A stretch of 64,000 nt of DNA from Actinospica acidithermotolerans (GCF_018139625.1 NZ_JAGSOH010000006.1:1-64000), one strand, 5' to 3'; shown: positions 41,864 through 50,069, numbered from the stretch's first letter. Notes: generated by a model not told the origin, from the letters alone. Numbers and translations are program-made.

Positions 41864-42535
41864 TCAATCCGCGTCATGGATACCGAGCACCGGACGGCAC
41901 TCGGAGACACCCGCGAGGGTGATGTCGGGGCGGCGGGTGGGGAGCCAGTGCTCGCGGGTCAGGCGCCAGCGGTTGAGCTCGGCGGGCTCGCCGCGGCGGG
42001 TGGCGTGGTCGACGCCGTTGGGCCGGTAGCCGAGGGCGGCGGAGACGCGGTTGGAGGCGGGGTTGTCGGCGAACGCGTCGCTGGCCGCCTCGCGGGCGCC
42101 GAGGCCGTCGAAGGCGAGGTGGAGGACGGCTTGGCGCATCTCGCGGCCCAGGCCGCGGCGGCGGACGTCAGGACTCAGCCAGGAGAAGGTGGAGACCGTG
42201 CCGAAGGCGGCGAAGTCGGTGGCGATCAGGTCCTGCATGCCGACCGGTTCGCCGTCGAGGACGACGACGAAGTAGAGACGCCAGAAGCTCTCGGTCACGC
42301 GGCCGCGGCCCGACCAGACGGCCCGCAGCCAGGACCATTCGCGGTCGGGGGAGTCCTTGTACAGCGACATGGGGTCGTCGAAGGGCCACGGCGGCTCCGT
42401 CGCCACCCCCTTGCGCACGACGGGGACGAGCCGCTCCAGCAGCGCGTCGGTGGCGCCGAGTAGGGAGAGCGTGGGCGTGTGCACCTGCATGTTCAGCGGC
42501 GGGTATGCGGACGGCGCGGCGACTGGGGTATCCAC
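41864..42535 (-). CDS. GNAT-family N-acetyltransferase
   Basis: The ~223-residue protein has an acetyl-CoA-binding fold: FVVVLDGEPVGMQDLIATDF, TFSWLSPDVRRRGLGREMRQ (the R/Q-x-x-G-x-G/A pyrophosphate loop) and ASDAFADNPASNRVSAALGY. It resembles the RimJ/RimL group acting on amines or protein N-termini; the substrate is unknown. The frame is open upstream to 42613, but a promoter sits there, so the GTG at 42535 is the likely start of a leaderless message. It stands alone between convergent GH35 and the isochorismatase-like gene. Confidence 0.85.
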   Translation of the reverse strand: MDTPVAAPSAYPPLNMQVHTPTLSLLGATDALLERLVPVVRKGVATEPPWPFDDPMSLYKDSPDREWSWLRAVWSGRGRVTESFWRLYFVVVLDGEPVGMQDLIATDFAAFGTVSTFSWLSPDVRRRGLGREMRQAVLHLAFDGLGAREAASDAFADNPASNRVSAALGYRPNGVDHATRRGEPAELNRWRLTREHWLPTRRPDITLAGVSECRPVLGIHDAD

Positions 42536-42571
42536 CCGTGCGAGGTTAGGAGCCGGATGCGCGGTACGCAA
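42536..42571 (-). promoter_or_regulatory. Promoter giving a leaderless GNAT mRNA
   Basis: On the minus strand: TTGCGT (42566-42571), 17-nt spacer, TAACCT (42543-42548), then 7 nt to the GTG at 42535. There is no Shine-Dalgarno sequence. Transcription should start at or next to the G of GTG. Confidence 0.65.
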
Positions 42572-42616
42572 AGGGTTTCTGCGGCGCGGTCGTGGCAGTC
42601 CTCGGGATACCACCGG

Positions 42617-43177
42617 CTAGAGCGATTCGGCCCACTCGCTCGTCGTCAGGACGTCGCCGCGTCGGCTGAAGACCTTGGTCACCAGGATGTCGTGGAGTTC
42701 GGGGGAGGGGTCGGCGCAGGCGTCGGACAGCACCGTGAGGCGGTAGTCCAGGTCGGCGGCCTGGGTCACGGTCGACAGGACGATGCCGCCGGTCGCGATG
42801 CCGGCGAGGACGAGGTGGTCGATGTCCTGCGCGGCCAGGATCTGGGGCAGATTGTTGCCCGCGAAGGCGCTGACGCGGTTCTTGTGCACGACGATCTCGT
42901 CGCCCTGCGGCGCTACGTCGGGGTGGATGGCGGCGCCGGGGTCGTCGGCGGTGAAGCGGTTCTGGGGCAGGGCGCCGAAGATCCTGTTGCGGGGGTGCGC
43001 GTCGACGTGGCCGGGGCGCAGTTGCAGGATGACGTGGATGACCGGGACGTCGGCGGCTCGGGCGGCCTCCAGTGCGCGCACGGCGTTCGGCAGGTAGTCG
43101 GGGGAGACGTGGGACAGGTTGCTCAGCTGGAGGTCCATCAGGAGCAGGGCTGTGCGGGGCACGTTGGCGCCTTTCAT
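42617..43177 (-). CDS. Isochorismatase-like protein lacking the catalytic Cys
   Basis: The 186-residue protein has the cysteine-hydrolase fold: LLLMDLQLSNL with the triad Asp (D15), VVHKNRVSAFAG with the triad Lys (K99), and the cis-peptide loop HLVLAGIATGGIVLSTVTQA. In active family members a Cys follows this loop (G-x-x-T-x-x-C); here Ile132 occupies the place. The gene overlaps the MFS stop (ATGA) and is co-expressed with MFS and MarR genes. It may be a non-hydrolytic binding protein or use other chemistry. Related Cys-less members occur in bacteria, so this is not a sequencing error by default. Confidence 0.8.
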   Translation of the reverse strand: MKGANVPRTALLLMDLQLSNLSHVSPDYLPNAVRALEAARAADVPVIHVILQLRPGHVDAHPRNRIFGALPQNRFTADDPGAAIHPDVAPQGDEIVVHKNRVSAFAGNNLPQILAAQDIDHLVLAGIATGGIVLSTVTQAADLDYRLTVLSDACADPSPELHDILVTKVFSRRGDVLTTSEWAESL

Positions 43178-44592
43178 GAGTCTGATTTATCGGCTGAAAG
43201 ACGGAGCAGGCTTCGGTCGAAGACGGTGATGAGCAGGTAGACGGCGCCGGCGCCGAGCATGAACCAGGCGAGGTGGTGCATGCCGCTGGTGCTGGCGTGC
43301 CGGCCGAAGGACGCGGCGGTCGCCGAGGACGCGACCATCGAGCCCAGATACCCGAAGGTCCGCAGCAGGCCGGCGGAGGAGCCCGTGCGCTCGGGGTCGG
43401 ACTGGAAGTACACGGAGTTCTGCAGCGCGAGGCTGTTCGCGCCCTGCGGCACGCCGAACACCACGGCGAGCGTGATCAGCGCGATGATCGGACTGCTCGC
43501 GGTGAGCGTGAGCATCAGGGAGCAGGCGATGATCTGGCCGATCGCGCCGATCAGCAGTTTGCTGTAGACCCCCCGGCGCCGCCCGACGGTGATGGAGACG
43601 GCCATCCCGACGATGAACATCGGGATCTGGACCAGGCCGGCGCGGAAGGCCGAGAGGCCGTAGCCCTCCTCGGTCCACTGCGTGAAGCCGTAGAGGAACG
43701 AGTACGACACCGTATAGGCCACCAGCGAGCGGCCGTAGGTGGCCAGCAGGGGCCAGTTGCCGCCGAGGATCCTCAGGTCGATGAACGGCGTCGTCGCGCG
43801 CAGCTCCCGCCAGGCGAACGCGGCTCCCATCGCGATGGTGATCAGCGGCAGGTACCAGTCGCTCACGTGCGGGTTCATCAGGAACAGCAGCAGCGAGAAC
43901 AGCATCGCGGCGAACAGGCCCATGCCCGGCAGGTCGATCTGCGCGGCGATCGCACGCCGGGGCTCCTTGCCGGTCACGGGCTGCCTGGGCAGCCGGGCGC
44001 CGAGCACGACCGCGAGCACCGCCAGCGGGATGTTGAGCGCGAACGTCGATCGCCAGCCGCCGAGGCCGATCAGCAGACCGCCGAGCAGCGGGCCGATCAC
44101 GGCGATGGTCTGGTTGGCGACCGCGAGCGTGGTCAGCAGGCCTGCGGGGCTGTCCTCGCCGGTCCGCTCGGCCTCGCTGCGCAGCAGCGCCATGGCGGCG
44201 GGGTATCCGGCGCACGTCCCGAAGCCGAGCACCACGCGTGCCGCGACCAGGACGCCGAAGTCCGGGGCCGTCGTGCCCACGATGCCCGCGATGCCCACGA
44301 GGCTGGTGCTGAACAGGAACAGCTTGCGCGGCCCGAGGATGTCGATGAGTCGACCGACGATCGGCTGTCCGAGCGCCGTCGCGAGGTAGAGCGCCGAGAC
44401 GAGCCACGCGGTCTCGGACGGCGGCGCGCCGAAGGCCCTGCCGATCGGGATCAGCGCGACGGCGATGATGGTCGAGTTGATCGGGTTCAGGATCGAACCG
44501 AGGATCATCGGCGGCACGAGCCGGCGGTCGAACCTGGCCGGCCTGGTGTCCGCGCGCTCGGCGGCGGCTATCTGCTCCGTTTGCTCAGTCAT
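43174..44592 (-). CDS. MFS efflux transporter (DHA2-like)
   Basis: The 472-residue polytopic protein has the MFS motif A variant GQPIVGRLIDILGPRKLFLF and motif C-like ANQTIAVIGPLLGGLLIGLGGWRSTF, typical of drug/H+ antiporters. Around 12-14 helices are predicted. It overlaps the MarR gene upstream by 8 bp and the isochorismatase-like gene downstream by 4 bp, forming a tight operon. The probable function is export of a toxic or aromatic compound, controlled by the MarR regulator. Confidence 0.9.
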   Translation of the reverse strand: MTEQTEQIAAAERADTRPARFDRRLVPPMILGSILNPINSTIIAVALIPIGRAFGAPPSETAWLVSALYLATALGQPIVGRLIDILGPRKLFLFSTSLVGIAGIVGTTAPDFGVLVAARVVLGFGTCAGYPAAMALLRSEAERTGEDSPAGLLTTLAVANQTIAVIGPLLGGLLIGLGGWRSTFALNIPLAVLAVVLGARLPRQPVTGKEPRRAIAAQIDLPGMGLFAAMLFSLLLFLMNPHVSDWYLPLITIAMGAAFAWRELRATTPFIDLRILGGNWPLLATYGRSLVAYTVSYSFLYGFTQWTEEGYGLSAFRAGLVQIPMFIVGMAVSITVGRRRGVYSKLLIGAIGQIIACSLMLTLTASSPIIALITLAVVFGVPQGANSLALQNSVYFQSDPERTGSSAGLLRTFGYLGSMVASSATAASFGRHASTSGMHHLAWFMLGAGAVYLLITVFDRSLLRLSADKSDS

Positions 44593-45031
44593 CGGCGAGC
44601 CGCCGCAGCACCGCCATGGCCGTGATCACGGTCCGCAGTTCGTCCTCGGTGCACTGCTTCTGCAGTTCGGCGGCGAGCCATTCGCCGCGCGCCTGCCGGC
44701 CCTCCTGCGCCCGGCGGCGCCCCTCGGCGGTGAGCGCGATCAGCATGCGCCGGCCGTCGCCCGGGTCTCGGCGCCGCTCGACCAGCCCGAGGTGGGCCAG
44801 TGCGGCGACGTTGGCCGCCATCGACTGGTGCCGGACCCCCTCGACGTTGGCGAGGTCGGCGGTCGTGAGCCCGTCCTTGTCGAGGAGCCTGGCCAGCACG
44901 GACGACTGGGGCTGGCTCAGGTCCGCCGGGTCTGCGGCCGCGCGGATGCGCCGCCGCAGGCGGCCGACGACCGCCCGCACCTCCTGAGAGGCGCGGACGG
45001 CCGTCGGTGCGGGTCCACCATCTTCGCTCAT
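44585..45031 (-). CDS. MarR-family transcriptional regulator
   Basis: The 148-residue protein has the winged helix typical of MarR: SQPQSSVLARLLDKDGLTTADL, then VRHQSMAANVAALAHLGLVE with the wing RRRDPGDGRRMLIALTAEG. It is the first gene of an operon with the MFS exporter and the isochorismatase-like gene. A large dyad lies 28 nt upstream of its start, the obvious binding site for autoregulation. The ligand is unknown, perhaps the exported compound. Confidence 0.92.
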   Translation of the reverse strand: MSEDGGPAPTAVRASQEVRAVVGRLRRRIRAAADPADLSQPQSSVLARLLDKDGLTTADLANVEGVRHQSMAANVAALAHLGLVERRRDPGDGRRMLIALTAEGRRRAQEGRQARGEWLAAELQKQCTEDELRTVITAMAVLRRLADD

Positions 45032-45058
45032 GGGCCCAGCCTAAGACGATCACACGAT

Positions 45059-45094
45059 ATTGTCCAGGTTACCTGTACAGCTCACCTGGATAAT
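45059..45094. promoter_or_regulatory. 36-bp dyad operator upstream of the MarR operon
   Basis: The arms attgtccaggt (45059-45069) and acctggataat (45084-45094) are complementary at 10 of 11 positions around a central tgtaca. A perfect palindrome caggttacctg (45065-45075) is nested in it. Size and position fit one or two MarR dimers. Confidence 0.7.
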
Positions 45095-45156
45095 CGCGCT
45101 CGTCTCCGCCGTGCGGCGTCTCGGCGTCTCGAGGTCTCGGCGTTTCGCGGTCTCGG

Positions 45157-45711
45157 CTACGACAAGCCGAGCGAGGAGAGCGCCGTCGTCCAGTCGGTCA
45201 TGATGGCGTTCTGAGCGTCGGCGAGCGTCACCGTGCCGTTGCAGACGGCGTTCTTGAGCTTGGTCTCGACGCCGTCCTTGGTATACGAGGTGTCGCCGGA
45301 GCCGTCCGTGTCGTAGTGCGGCTCGGGCCACAGGTTGCCCGGGTCGGTCGGGCTGCCGCCGAGTTCGAGGGGGACGAAGTGGTCCTCCTCGTAGTCGGAC
45401 ATGGCGGTGTCGGTGTAGCCGTAGTCGATGATGCCCTGGGCCTTGAGCTTGTTGGTGTACGAGGTCGACGGACGTATCGTGCTCGTCCAGCCGGACACGC
45501 AGATGGTCGAGTCGATGGTGTCCTGCGTGACGTCCGGGTTCAGCACGCCCGGGGTGCACGACGGATCGGGGAGCGGCAGGTAGGACTGCGAGCAGGCGGC
45601 GTCGGCGTGCGCGACCGGGGCGGCGGACGCGGAGATGCCGAACAGGCCAGCCGAGACCAGGACCGGCGCGGTCAGCAGCGCGGTCCGGCGACGCAGGGAA
45701 ACGGGGAACAT
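45157..45711 (-). CDS. Secreted HNH-like protein
   Basis: The 184-residue protein has a signal peptide (cleavage near VAHADA) and a mature domain containing EEDHFVPLELGGSPTDPGNL. The D-H-x-x-P-L-x-x-G-G...N-L pattern is the usual core of HNH/betabetaalpha-metal nucleases. Similar short secreted proteins with this motif are common in actinobacteria and mostly uncharacterised. Four Cys in the mature part may form disulphides. It may be an extracellular nuclease, but activity is inference. ATG at 45711 follows ggaat weakly. The 298-nt gap to the GH92 gene holds only a terminator hairpin. Confidence 0.65.
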   Translation of the reverse strand: MFPVSLRRRTALLTAPVLVSAGLFGISASAAPVAHADAACSQSYLPLPDPSCTPGVLNPDVTQDTIDSTICVSGWTSTIRPSTSYTNKLKAQGIIDYGYTDTAMSDYEEDHFVPLELGGSPTDPGNLWPEPHYDTDGSGDTSYTKDGVETKLKNAVCNGTVTLADAQNAIMTDWTTALSSLGLS

Positions 45712-45965
45712 GTGGGTAGATTCCTTTCAAAGATCAGACCACCGATATCAGTGGCCTGCATCGATGAAAGCCCCTACCTGCAAGGGAATCCACCAATCCA
45801 AGGTGAATCTGTCCGTGCGGCGGCAAAGAATTCAGGATGGGAAGGCAAAGGGAACTGCGCAGTTCAGAAGGACCGAACTGCGCAGTATGGCTATCTCGGA
45901 AATTGAAGTCACGACAGCGTCCGGATTCGGTTTCGGACCGTGGCCGGCGCCCTACGCGGCGAATG

Positions 45966-45999
45966 GGTGCGCGGCCCGGTGACGACCGGGCCGCGCACC
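45966..45999 (-). terminator. Terminator hairpin after the GH92 gene
   Basis: A perfect 15-bp stem (ggtgcgcggcccggt / accgggccgcgcacc) with a 4-nt loop lies 11 nt beyond the GH92 stop codon. No T-tract. Confidence 0.8.
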
Positions 46000-46009
46000 T
46001 TCTCCGGCG

Positions 46010-48715
46010 TTACGGCAGGGTCCAGATCTGGCCCTCCGTGGCGGCGCACGTCTCCAACTCGAGCTGCGTCTTGTTGGTGGCGCCGTTGCTGTTGTCCGTC
46101 AGGCACAGACCCGAGGCCGGGTTCACGAGCTCGCCGGCCGAGTTCCGGTCCCACTGCTCGGCCGCCGTGCCGTTGCAGGTGTGCAGCTGGATGGCGGTGC
46201 CAGCGGTCGTGGCGCCGCCGGTCACGTCCATGCAGTCGGTCATGACCTGCAGCGTGTTGTCCGGGGCGACGGTCCAGGTCTGCGCGTTGGTGCCGTTGCA
46301 CGTGTAGATCTGGATCGCGGTGCCGTTCGAGGTCCCGGCGCCGGCGTCGTCGACGCACTTGCCGGTGTCGGTCTCGGTGATGGCCCCCGTGGGTTCGGCG
46401 ACCCCGGTGCCCGCCGTGCCGCCGTACGACGGCGGCGCGTCGGCCGACGCCGAGGCCCACGAGGTCTCGGCGCTCGAACCGAGGGTGAAGTTCAGCGTCG
46501 TGCCGCTCTCCAGGTCCGCGGCGGGCAGGTACGCCAGGGACGAGGACGTGCCGTTGATCGTGAGACCCTGGACGTAGGGGTCGGCGTCGGCGGCGTTCGC
46601 CGCGCTGATCGTCAGTGTCTTGCCGCCGGAACCCGCCGAGACGACCGCCTCCGTGAACAGCGGGCTGCCGATCGCCAGGTCCGAGGTGCCCGGGGTCTCC
46701 GGGTAAAGGCCCAGCGCCGACCACACGTACCACGAGCTCATCTCGCCGAGGTCGTCGTTGCCGGGGATTCCCCCGGACGAATCCGACCACAGCTCGTCCT
46801 CGATCGCGCGCACGTTGCCCTGCGTCTTGTACGGCTCGCCGACCCAGTCGTACTCGTACGGGATCTCGATGCTCGGCTCGTTGCCCAGGTTCGCCTGCGT
46901 GCCCGCGACGCTGGCCAGGCCCTGATAGCCGCTCAGCACGCTGTCGAGATAGCCGGCCATCGACGAGTCGCCGCCCTCGAGGCTCGCGAGCCCGGCGATG
47001 TTGAACGGGATGTCGGGCGTGTAGGTGAACGCGTCGCCCTCGGCGAAGTCGTTCGACGACGTGCTGGTGATCAGCTTCGCGTCGAACCCGTCCATCCAGC
47101 GGCCGTTCGAGTGGCGTGGCTGGATGTAGCCGCTCGAGGAGTTGTAGATGTTCTCCCAGTCCTGCGCGCGGTTCTGGAATCTCGCCTGCACGGCCGTGTC
47201 GCCGAGCCTGCCCGCGAAGGCCGAGAGCGCGAAGTCGTCGATGTCGTACTCCAGTTGCGTCGACACCGTCGCGTACTCGTGGCAGCAGCCGTAGATGCTG
47301 TTCGTGGGCAGATAGCCGAAGCTGTCCAGGTACGTCACGCCCGGGGTGACGTCCGTATCGGTGGTCTGCTCCTTCTCCATCGCCGACAGCGCGGTCGCCG
47401 TATCGAAGCCGGTCGCGCCGAACGCGTAGTAGTCGGCCAGCACGGGCACCCCGGAGTCGCCGACCATGATGTAGGTCTCTCCGTTGTTCATGCCCCACTT
47501 GGTGAGGGTGCCGCCCTGCGTGTAGTCGTCGACGATCGATTGGGCCATGTCGGACGCCGCCGCTGGATTGATCAGGGCCGTGAGCTGGGCTTGCGATCTG
47601 TAGGTATCCCAGTTCGAGAAGTCCGCGTACTCATCGGAGTGCCCTGAGGCGACGGTGTGGACGCCGCCGTCGTAGCCCCGGTACGAGCCGTCCGCGTCGC
47701 TGACCACGCTCGGGTACAGCTCGGAGTGGTAGAGCGCGGTGTAGAACGTCGCCTGCTCGGCCGAGGTGCCGCCGGCGATTTCGATCTTGTCGAGGGCGGC
47801 CGTCCAGGACGCCTGCGCGGACGCCTCGACCTGCGCGAACGTCTTGCCGGCCACCTCGGCGTCCAGGTTCGCCTGCGCCTCGGCGGCCGAGGTGTAGGAC
47901 ACGCCGACGCGCGCCGTGACCGTGAGGGCCGACGACGGGGTGCCGAAGGTGACGTACGCGCCGCCCGGACCCGCCGAGGTGCTGCCGTACGTCCCTTCGG
48001 CGGTGAAGTTCGTGCCGAACTCGATCGCGAAGTAGACGGTGAAGTCGTTCGTCGCTTCGCAGAACCCTGAACTCGTGACCGAGCCGGTCAGCTCGGCGGA
48101 GCCCACGGTGCTGAGCGTCGAGGAGACGTAGGGGGTGTCTGGGCTGTCCAGCTTCAGCAGCAGGGACGCTGACGTCGATGCGGGAAAGGTGAACTGGCCG
48201 ATGCCGGCGTGAGTGGACGTGGTCAGTGCGACGGACGTTCCATTGCCCAGCGCGACGGAGTAATACCCAGGCGACGCCGTTTCATTGCTGTGCGAGAAGG
48301 ATTCGTCGTCCGAGCCGGGGCTGGAGCCGACCGCTCCGGTGATCGGCAGGATCGGGACGTCGCCCGCGGCCTCGCATCCGACGCCTGAGACGTGCGTCAG
48401 GCTGAAGCCGGTGATGTCCGAGTCCGCGTAGTCGTACCCTCCCCCGTTCGGCCTAGAGCTGGTGTCCGGGCTCCACTGGACCATCCCATGCGGGACGTCC
48501 GCGCCGGGGAAGGTGTTGCCGGCGCTGTAGTCCGCGTTGGAGCCGGTGCCGACGAAGGTGTTGACGAGCGAGTCCGGCGAGGTCACCAGAGTCGCCGCGT
48601 GGGCGGGGGTGGGGGCCGCGGCCGAGACCGCGAGCGTCGCGAGGGCGCCCGCGGTCAGGAACCGCAGCCCCTTGCCCGCCGCGCGGCGGGCAAGGGGCCG
48701 GAGTCTGTCAGCCAC
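46010..48715 (-). CDS. Secreted GH92 alpha-mannosidase with ricin-type lectin tail
   Basis: The 901-residue protein has a signal peptide (cleavage near AHA, ~40) and a two-domain GH92 enzyme: LVNTFVGTGSNADYSAGNTF, FSLTHVSGVGCEAAGDVPIL, ADFSNWDTYRSQAQL, NEPSIEIPYEYDWVGEPYKT, and the family-typical GNDDLGEMSSWYVWSALGLY with the catalytic Glu. GH92 enzymes are Ca-dependent exo-alpha-mannosidases. From ~residue 770 a ricin-type beta-trefoil follows (KCVDDAGAG, CMDVTGG, LCLTDNS with QTWTV, EQWDR, QIWTL). The GTG start at 48715 lies inside the end of the PI-PLC gene (8-bp overlap), so translation is coupled. Confidence 0.92.
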   Translation of the reverse strand: MADRLRPLARRAAGKGLRFLTAGALATLAVSAAAPTPAHAATLVTSPDSLVNTFVGTGSNADYSAGNTFPGADVPHGMVQWSPDTSSRPNGGGYDYADSDITGFSLTHVSGVGCEAAGDVPILPITGAVGSSPGSDDESFSHSNETASPGYYSVALGNGTSVALTTSTHAGIGQFTFPASTSASLLLKLDSPDTPYVSSTLSTVGSAELTGSVTSSGFCEATNDFTVYFAIEFGTNFTAEGTYGSTSAGPGGAYVTFGTPSSALTVTARVGVSYTSAAEAQANLDAEVAGKTFAQVEASAQASWTAALDKIEIAGGTSAEQATFYTALYHSELYPSVVSDADGSYRGYDGGVHTVASGHSDEYADFSNWDTYRSQAQLTALINPAAASDMAQSIVDDYTQGGTLTKWGMNNGETYIMVGDSGVPVLADYYAFGATGFDTATALSAMEKEQTTDTDVTPGVTYLDSFGYLPTNSIYGCCHEYATVSTQLEYDIDDFALSAFAGRLGDTAVQARFQNRAQDWENIYNSSSGYIQPRHSNGRWMDGFDAKLITSTSSNDFAEGDAFTYTPDIPFNIAGLASLEGGDSSMAGYLDSVLSGYQGLASVAGTQANLGNEPSIEIPYEYDWVGEPYKTQGNVRAIEDELWSDSSGGIPGNDDLGEMSSWYVWSALGLYPETPGTSDLAIGSPLFTEAVVSAGSGGKTLTISAANAADADPYVQGLTINGTSSSLAYLPAADLESGTTLNFTLGSSAETSWASASADAPPSYGGTAGTGVAEPTGAITETDTGKCVDDAGAGTSNGTAIQIYTCNGTNAQTWTVAPDNTLQVMTDCMDVTGGATTAGTAIQLHTCNGTAAEQWDRNSAGELVNPASGLCLTDNSNGATNKTQLELETCAATEGQIWTLP
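48667..48698 (-). other. Hairpin in the first codons of the GH92 gene
   Basis: The stretch 48667-48681 pairs perfectly with 48684-48698 (15-bp stem gccccttgcccgccg, 2-nt loop). On the mRNA this begins 17 nt after the GH92 start codon, just past the PI-PLC stop, within the signal-peptide codons. It could slow initiation or tie GH92 translation to ribosomes finishing PI-PLC. Confidence 0.55.
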
Positions 48716-49799
48716 GGGCCAGGACCTCGCTCAGGACGCCGTCGCCGGGGGAGTTGTACCAGTCGGTCGACACGTACGACGCGCCGTCGGCGGCCAGCTC
48801 GGCCACCCGCGCCTCGGCGTCCGCGAGGCTCGGGGCGCTGCTGGAGAGCGCCGGGGCCACGTCGTAGGCGTCGGTGACGACGGCCAGGTAGTGGTTCGTG
48901 TTGTACCACTCGGTGTCGCCGTCGGAGACGAAGGCCCCGGCGTCCTGGTCGAAGACGACGAACCACGGCCGCAGCGCGGTGTTGCTGTAGCGCAGCCGCG
49001 GGTCGCCCGTCTGCGCGCCGAGCACCGACGGGAAGACCGCCGCGTCCGCGATGGTGCCGGCGTCGTAGAGGTCGATCAGGTGCTGCGCGTAGACCTGGTC
49101 CACCCACGTCGAGGACGAGGACGTGGCCTGCTCGTAGGTGCCGGGGATGATCTCCACGATCGCCTTGCCCTCGAGCGAGGCGTAGTTGCCCCAGTTGTCC
49201 GCGGTCGCGGCCGCGTCGAGGGTGGGGTACATGGTGCCGTCGGACTTGGTCAGCAGGTCCTTCGGGGTGTAGAGCACGCCGGACAGGTGCGTCTGGACGT
49301 ACGTGTCGAACGCGGCCGGGGTCTGCGAGGACCAGGAGCCGAAGCCGTTCTTCATCTCGATCTTGACCATGATCGGGTGGCTGGCCGGGTGGTCCAGCAG
49401 CCAGTACCGGATGTCGTCCAGGCAGCTGTCCAGGTTCTGGTTCCGGTCGCCGGTGTAGTCGTCGGCGTAGGAGCTGGACTGGACGCAGTTGTTGTCGCTG
49501 GCCAGCGGGTCGCTGTGGCTCACGTCCCACTTGCCGTTGAGCGCGTTGGCCCAGGTGTCCAGCTCCACCAGCGAGGTGCCGGTGTCCAGCGCGTTCGCCA
49601 GGTAGGTGTACTCGGACTTGTCGTTGTAGGTGTTGTGCAGGCCCGTTCCGGTGACGCCGGACAGGTTGTAGGAGCCGTAGTCGAGCGCCTGCGCGGGAGC
49701 GGCGGCCGCCGCTCCGACGCCGACGGCGGACAGCAGCAGCGCCGCCGCGGCGGCCAGCCGCGCGCCCGCGCGCCTGGTGATCGGGGTGGGTAGGGGCAT
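48708..49799 (-). CDS. Secreted phosphatidylinositol-specific phospholipase C (Ca2+-dependent type)
   Basis: The 363-residue protein has a signal peptide (cleavage near AQA, ~38) and a TIM-barrel PLC-like domain. Catalytic and metal residues are expected in GTGLHNTYNDKS (first His), SLVELDTWANALNGKWDVSHSDPLA (acidic metal ligands and second His), HPIMVKIEMKNG and IVEIIPGTYEQ. This resembles the secreted Ca2+-dependent PI-PLC of Streptomyces. It would cleave phosphatidylinositol-type headgroups from diacylglycerol. ATG at 49799 follows gaggaga. Its stop overlaps the GH92 start, so the pair forms an operon. Confidence 0.78.
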   Translation of the reverse strand: MPLPTPITRRAGARLAAAAALLLSAVGVGAAAAAPAQALDYGSYNLSGVTGTGLHNTYNDKSEYTYLANALDTGTSLVELDTWANALNGKWDVSHSDPLASDNNCVQSSSYADDYTGDRNQNLDSCLDDIRYWLLDHPASHPIMVKIEMKNGFGSWSSQTPAAFDTYVQTHLSGVLYTPKDLLTKSDGTMYPTLDAAATADNWGNYASLEGKAIVEIIPGTYEQATSSSSTWVDQVYAQHLIDLYDAGTIADAAVFPSVLGAQTGDPRLRYSNTALRPWFVVFDQDAGAFVSDGDTEWYNTNHYLAVVTDAYDVAPALSSSAPSLADAEARVAELAADGASYVSTDWYNSPGDGVLSEVLARG

Positions 49800-49950
49800 G
49801 GGTCGTCTCCTCGAGGGTTTTCAAGGGGGAGTTCGGCCGGGAGCCAGGGTGCATACTGACACACCGTCGGACCGCCGTCGAGGGCGTGTCGGGGGATTCG
49901 TACCGCGCGGGTTTCTCATGAACCCCGCTTGCAGCGATGCAGGTCAAAGA

Positions 49951-49994
49951 GGTCTGAGAGCGTTCACAAAGCAGTCGCTCAGTGTTCTCCGAAC
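49951..49994 (+). promoter_or_regulatory. PHO-box-like array of four 11-nt units
   Basis: Four consecutive 11-nt units start at 49951 (ggtctgagagc), 49962 (gttcacaaagc), 49973 (agtcgctcagt) and 49984 (gttctccgaac). Each begins with (G/A)(G/T)TC. This periodicity and the GTTCAC core match PhoP-binding direct repeats in Streptomyces. It lies 76 nt before the PAP2 gene and 152 nt before the divergent PI-PLC gene, suggesting phosphate-starvation control. Confidence 0.5.
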
Positions 49995-50069
49995 GGCAGC
50001 GCGGGCCCCGGATGCTGCCCAGTCGGAAGCAACCACACGCACGGACAACCGGCCGTCGACAGAAAGCCG

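Noticed and set aside
45837-46307. Small plus-strand gene opposite the GH92 lectin tail
   Set aside because: Shadow frame over the terminator and GH92 end; no ribosome site or protein pattern.
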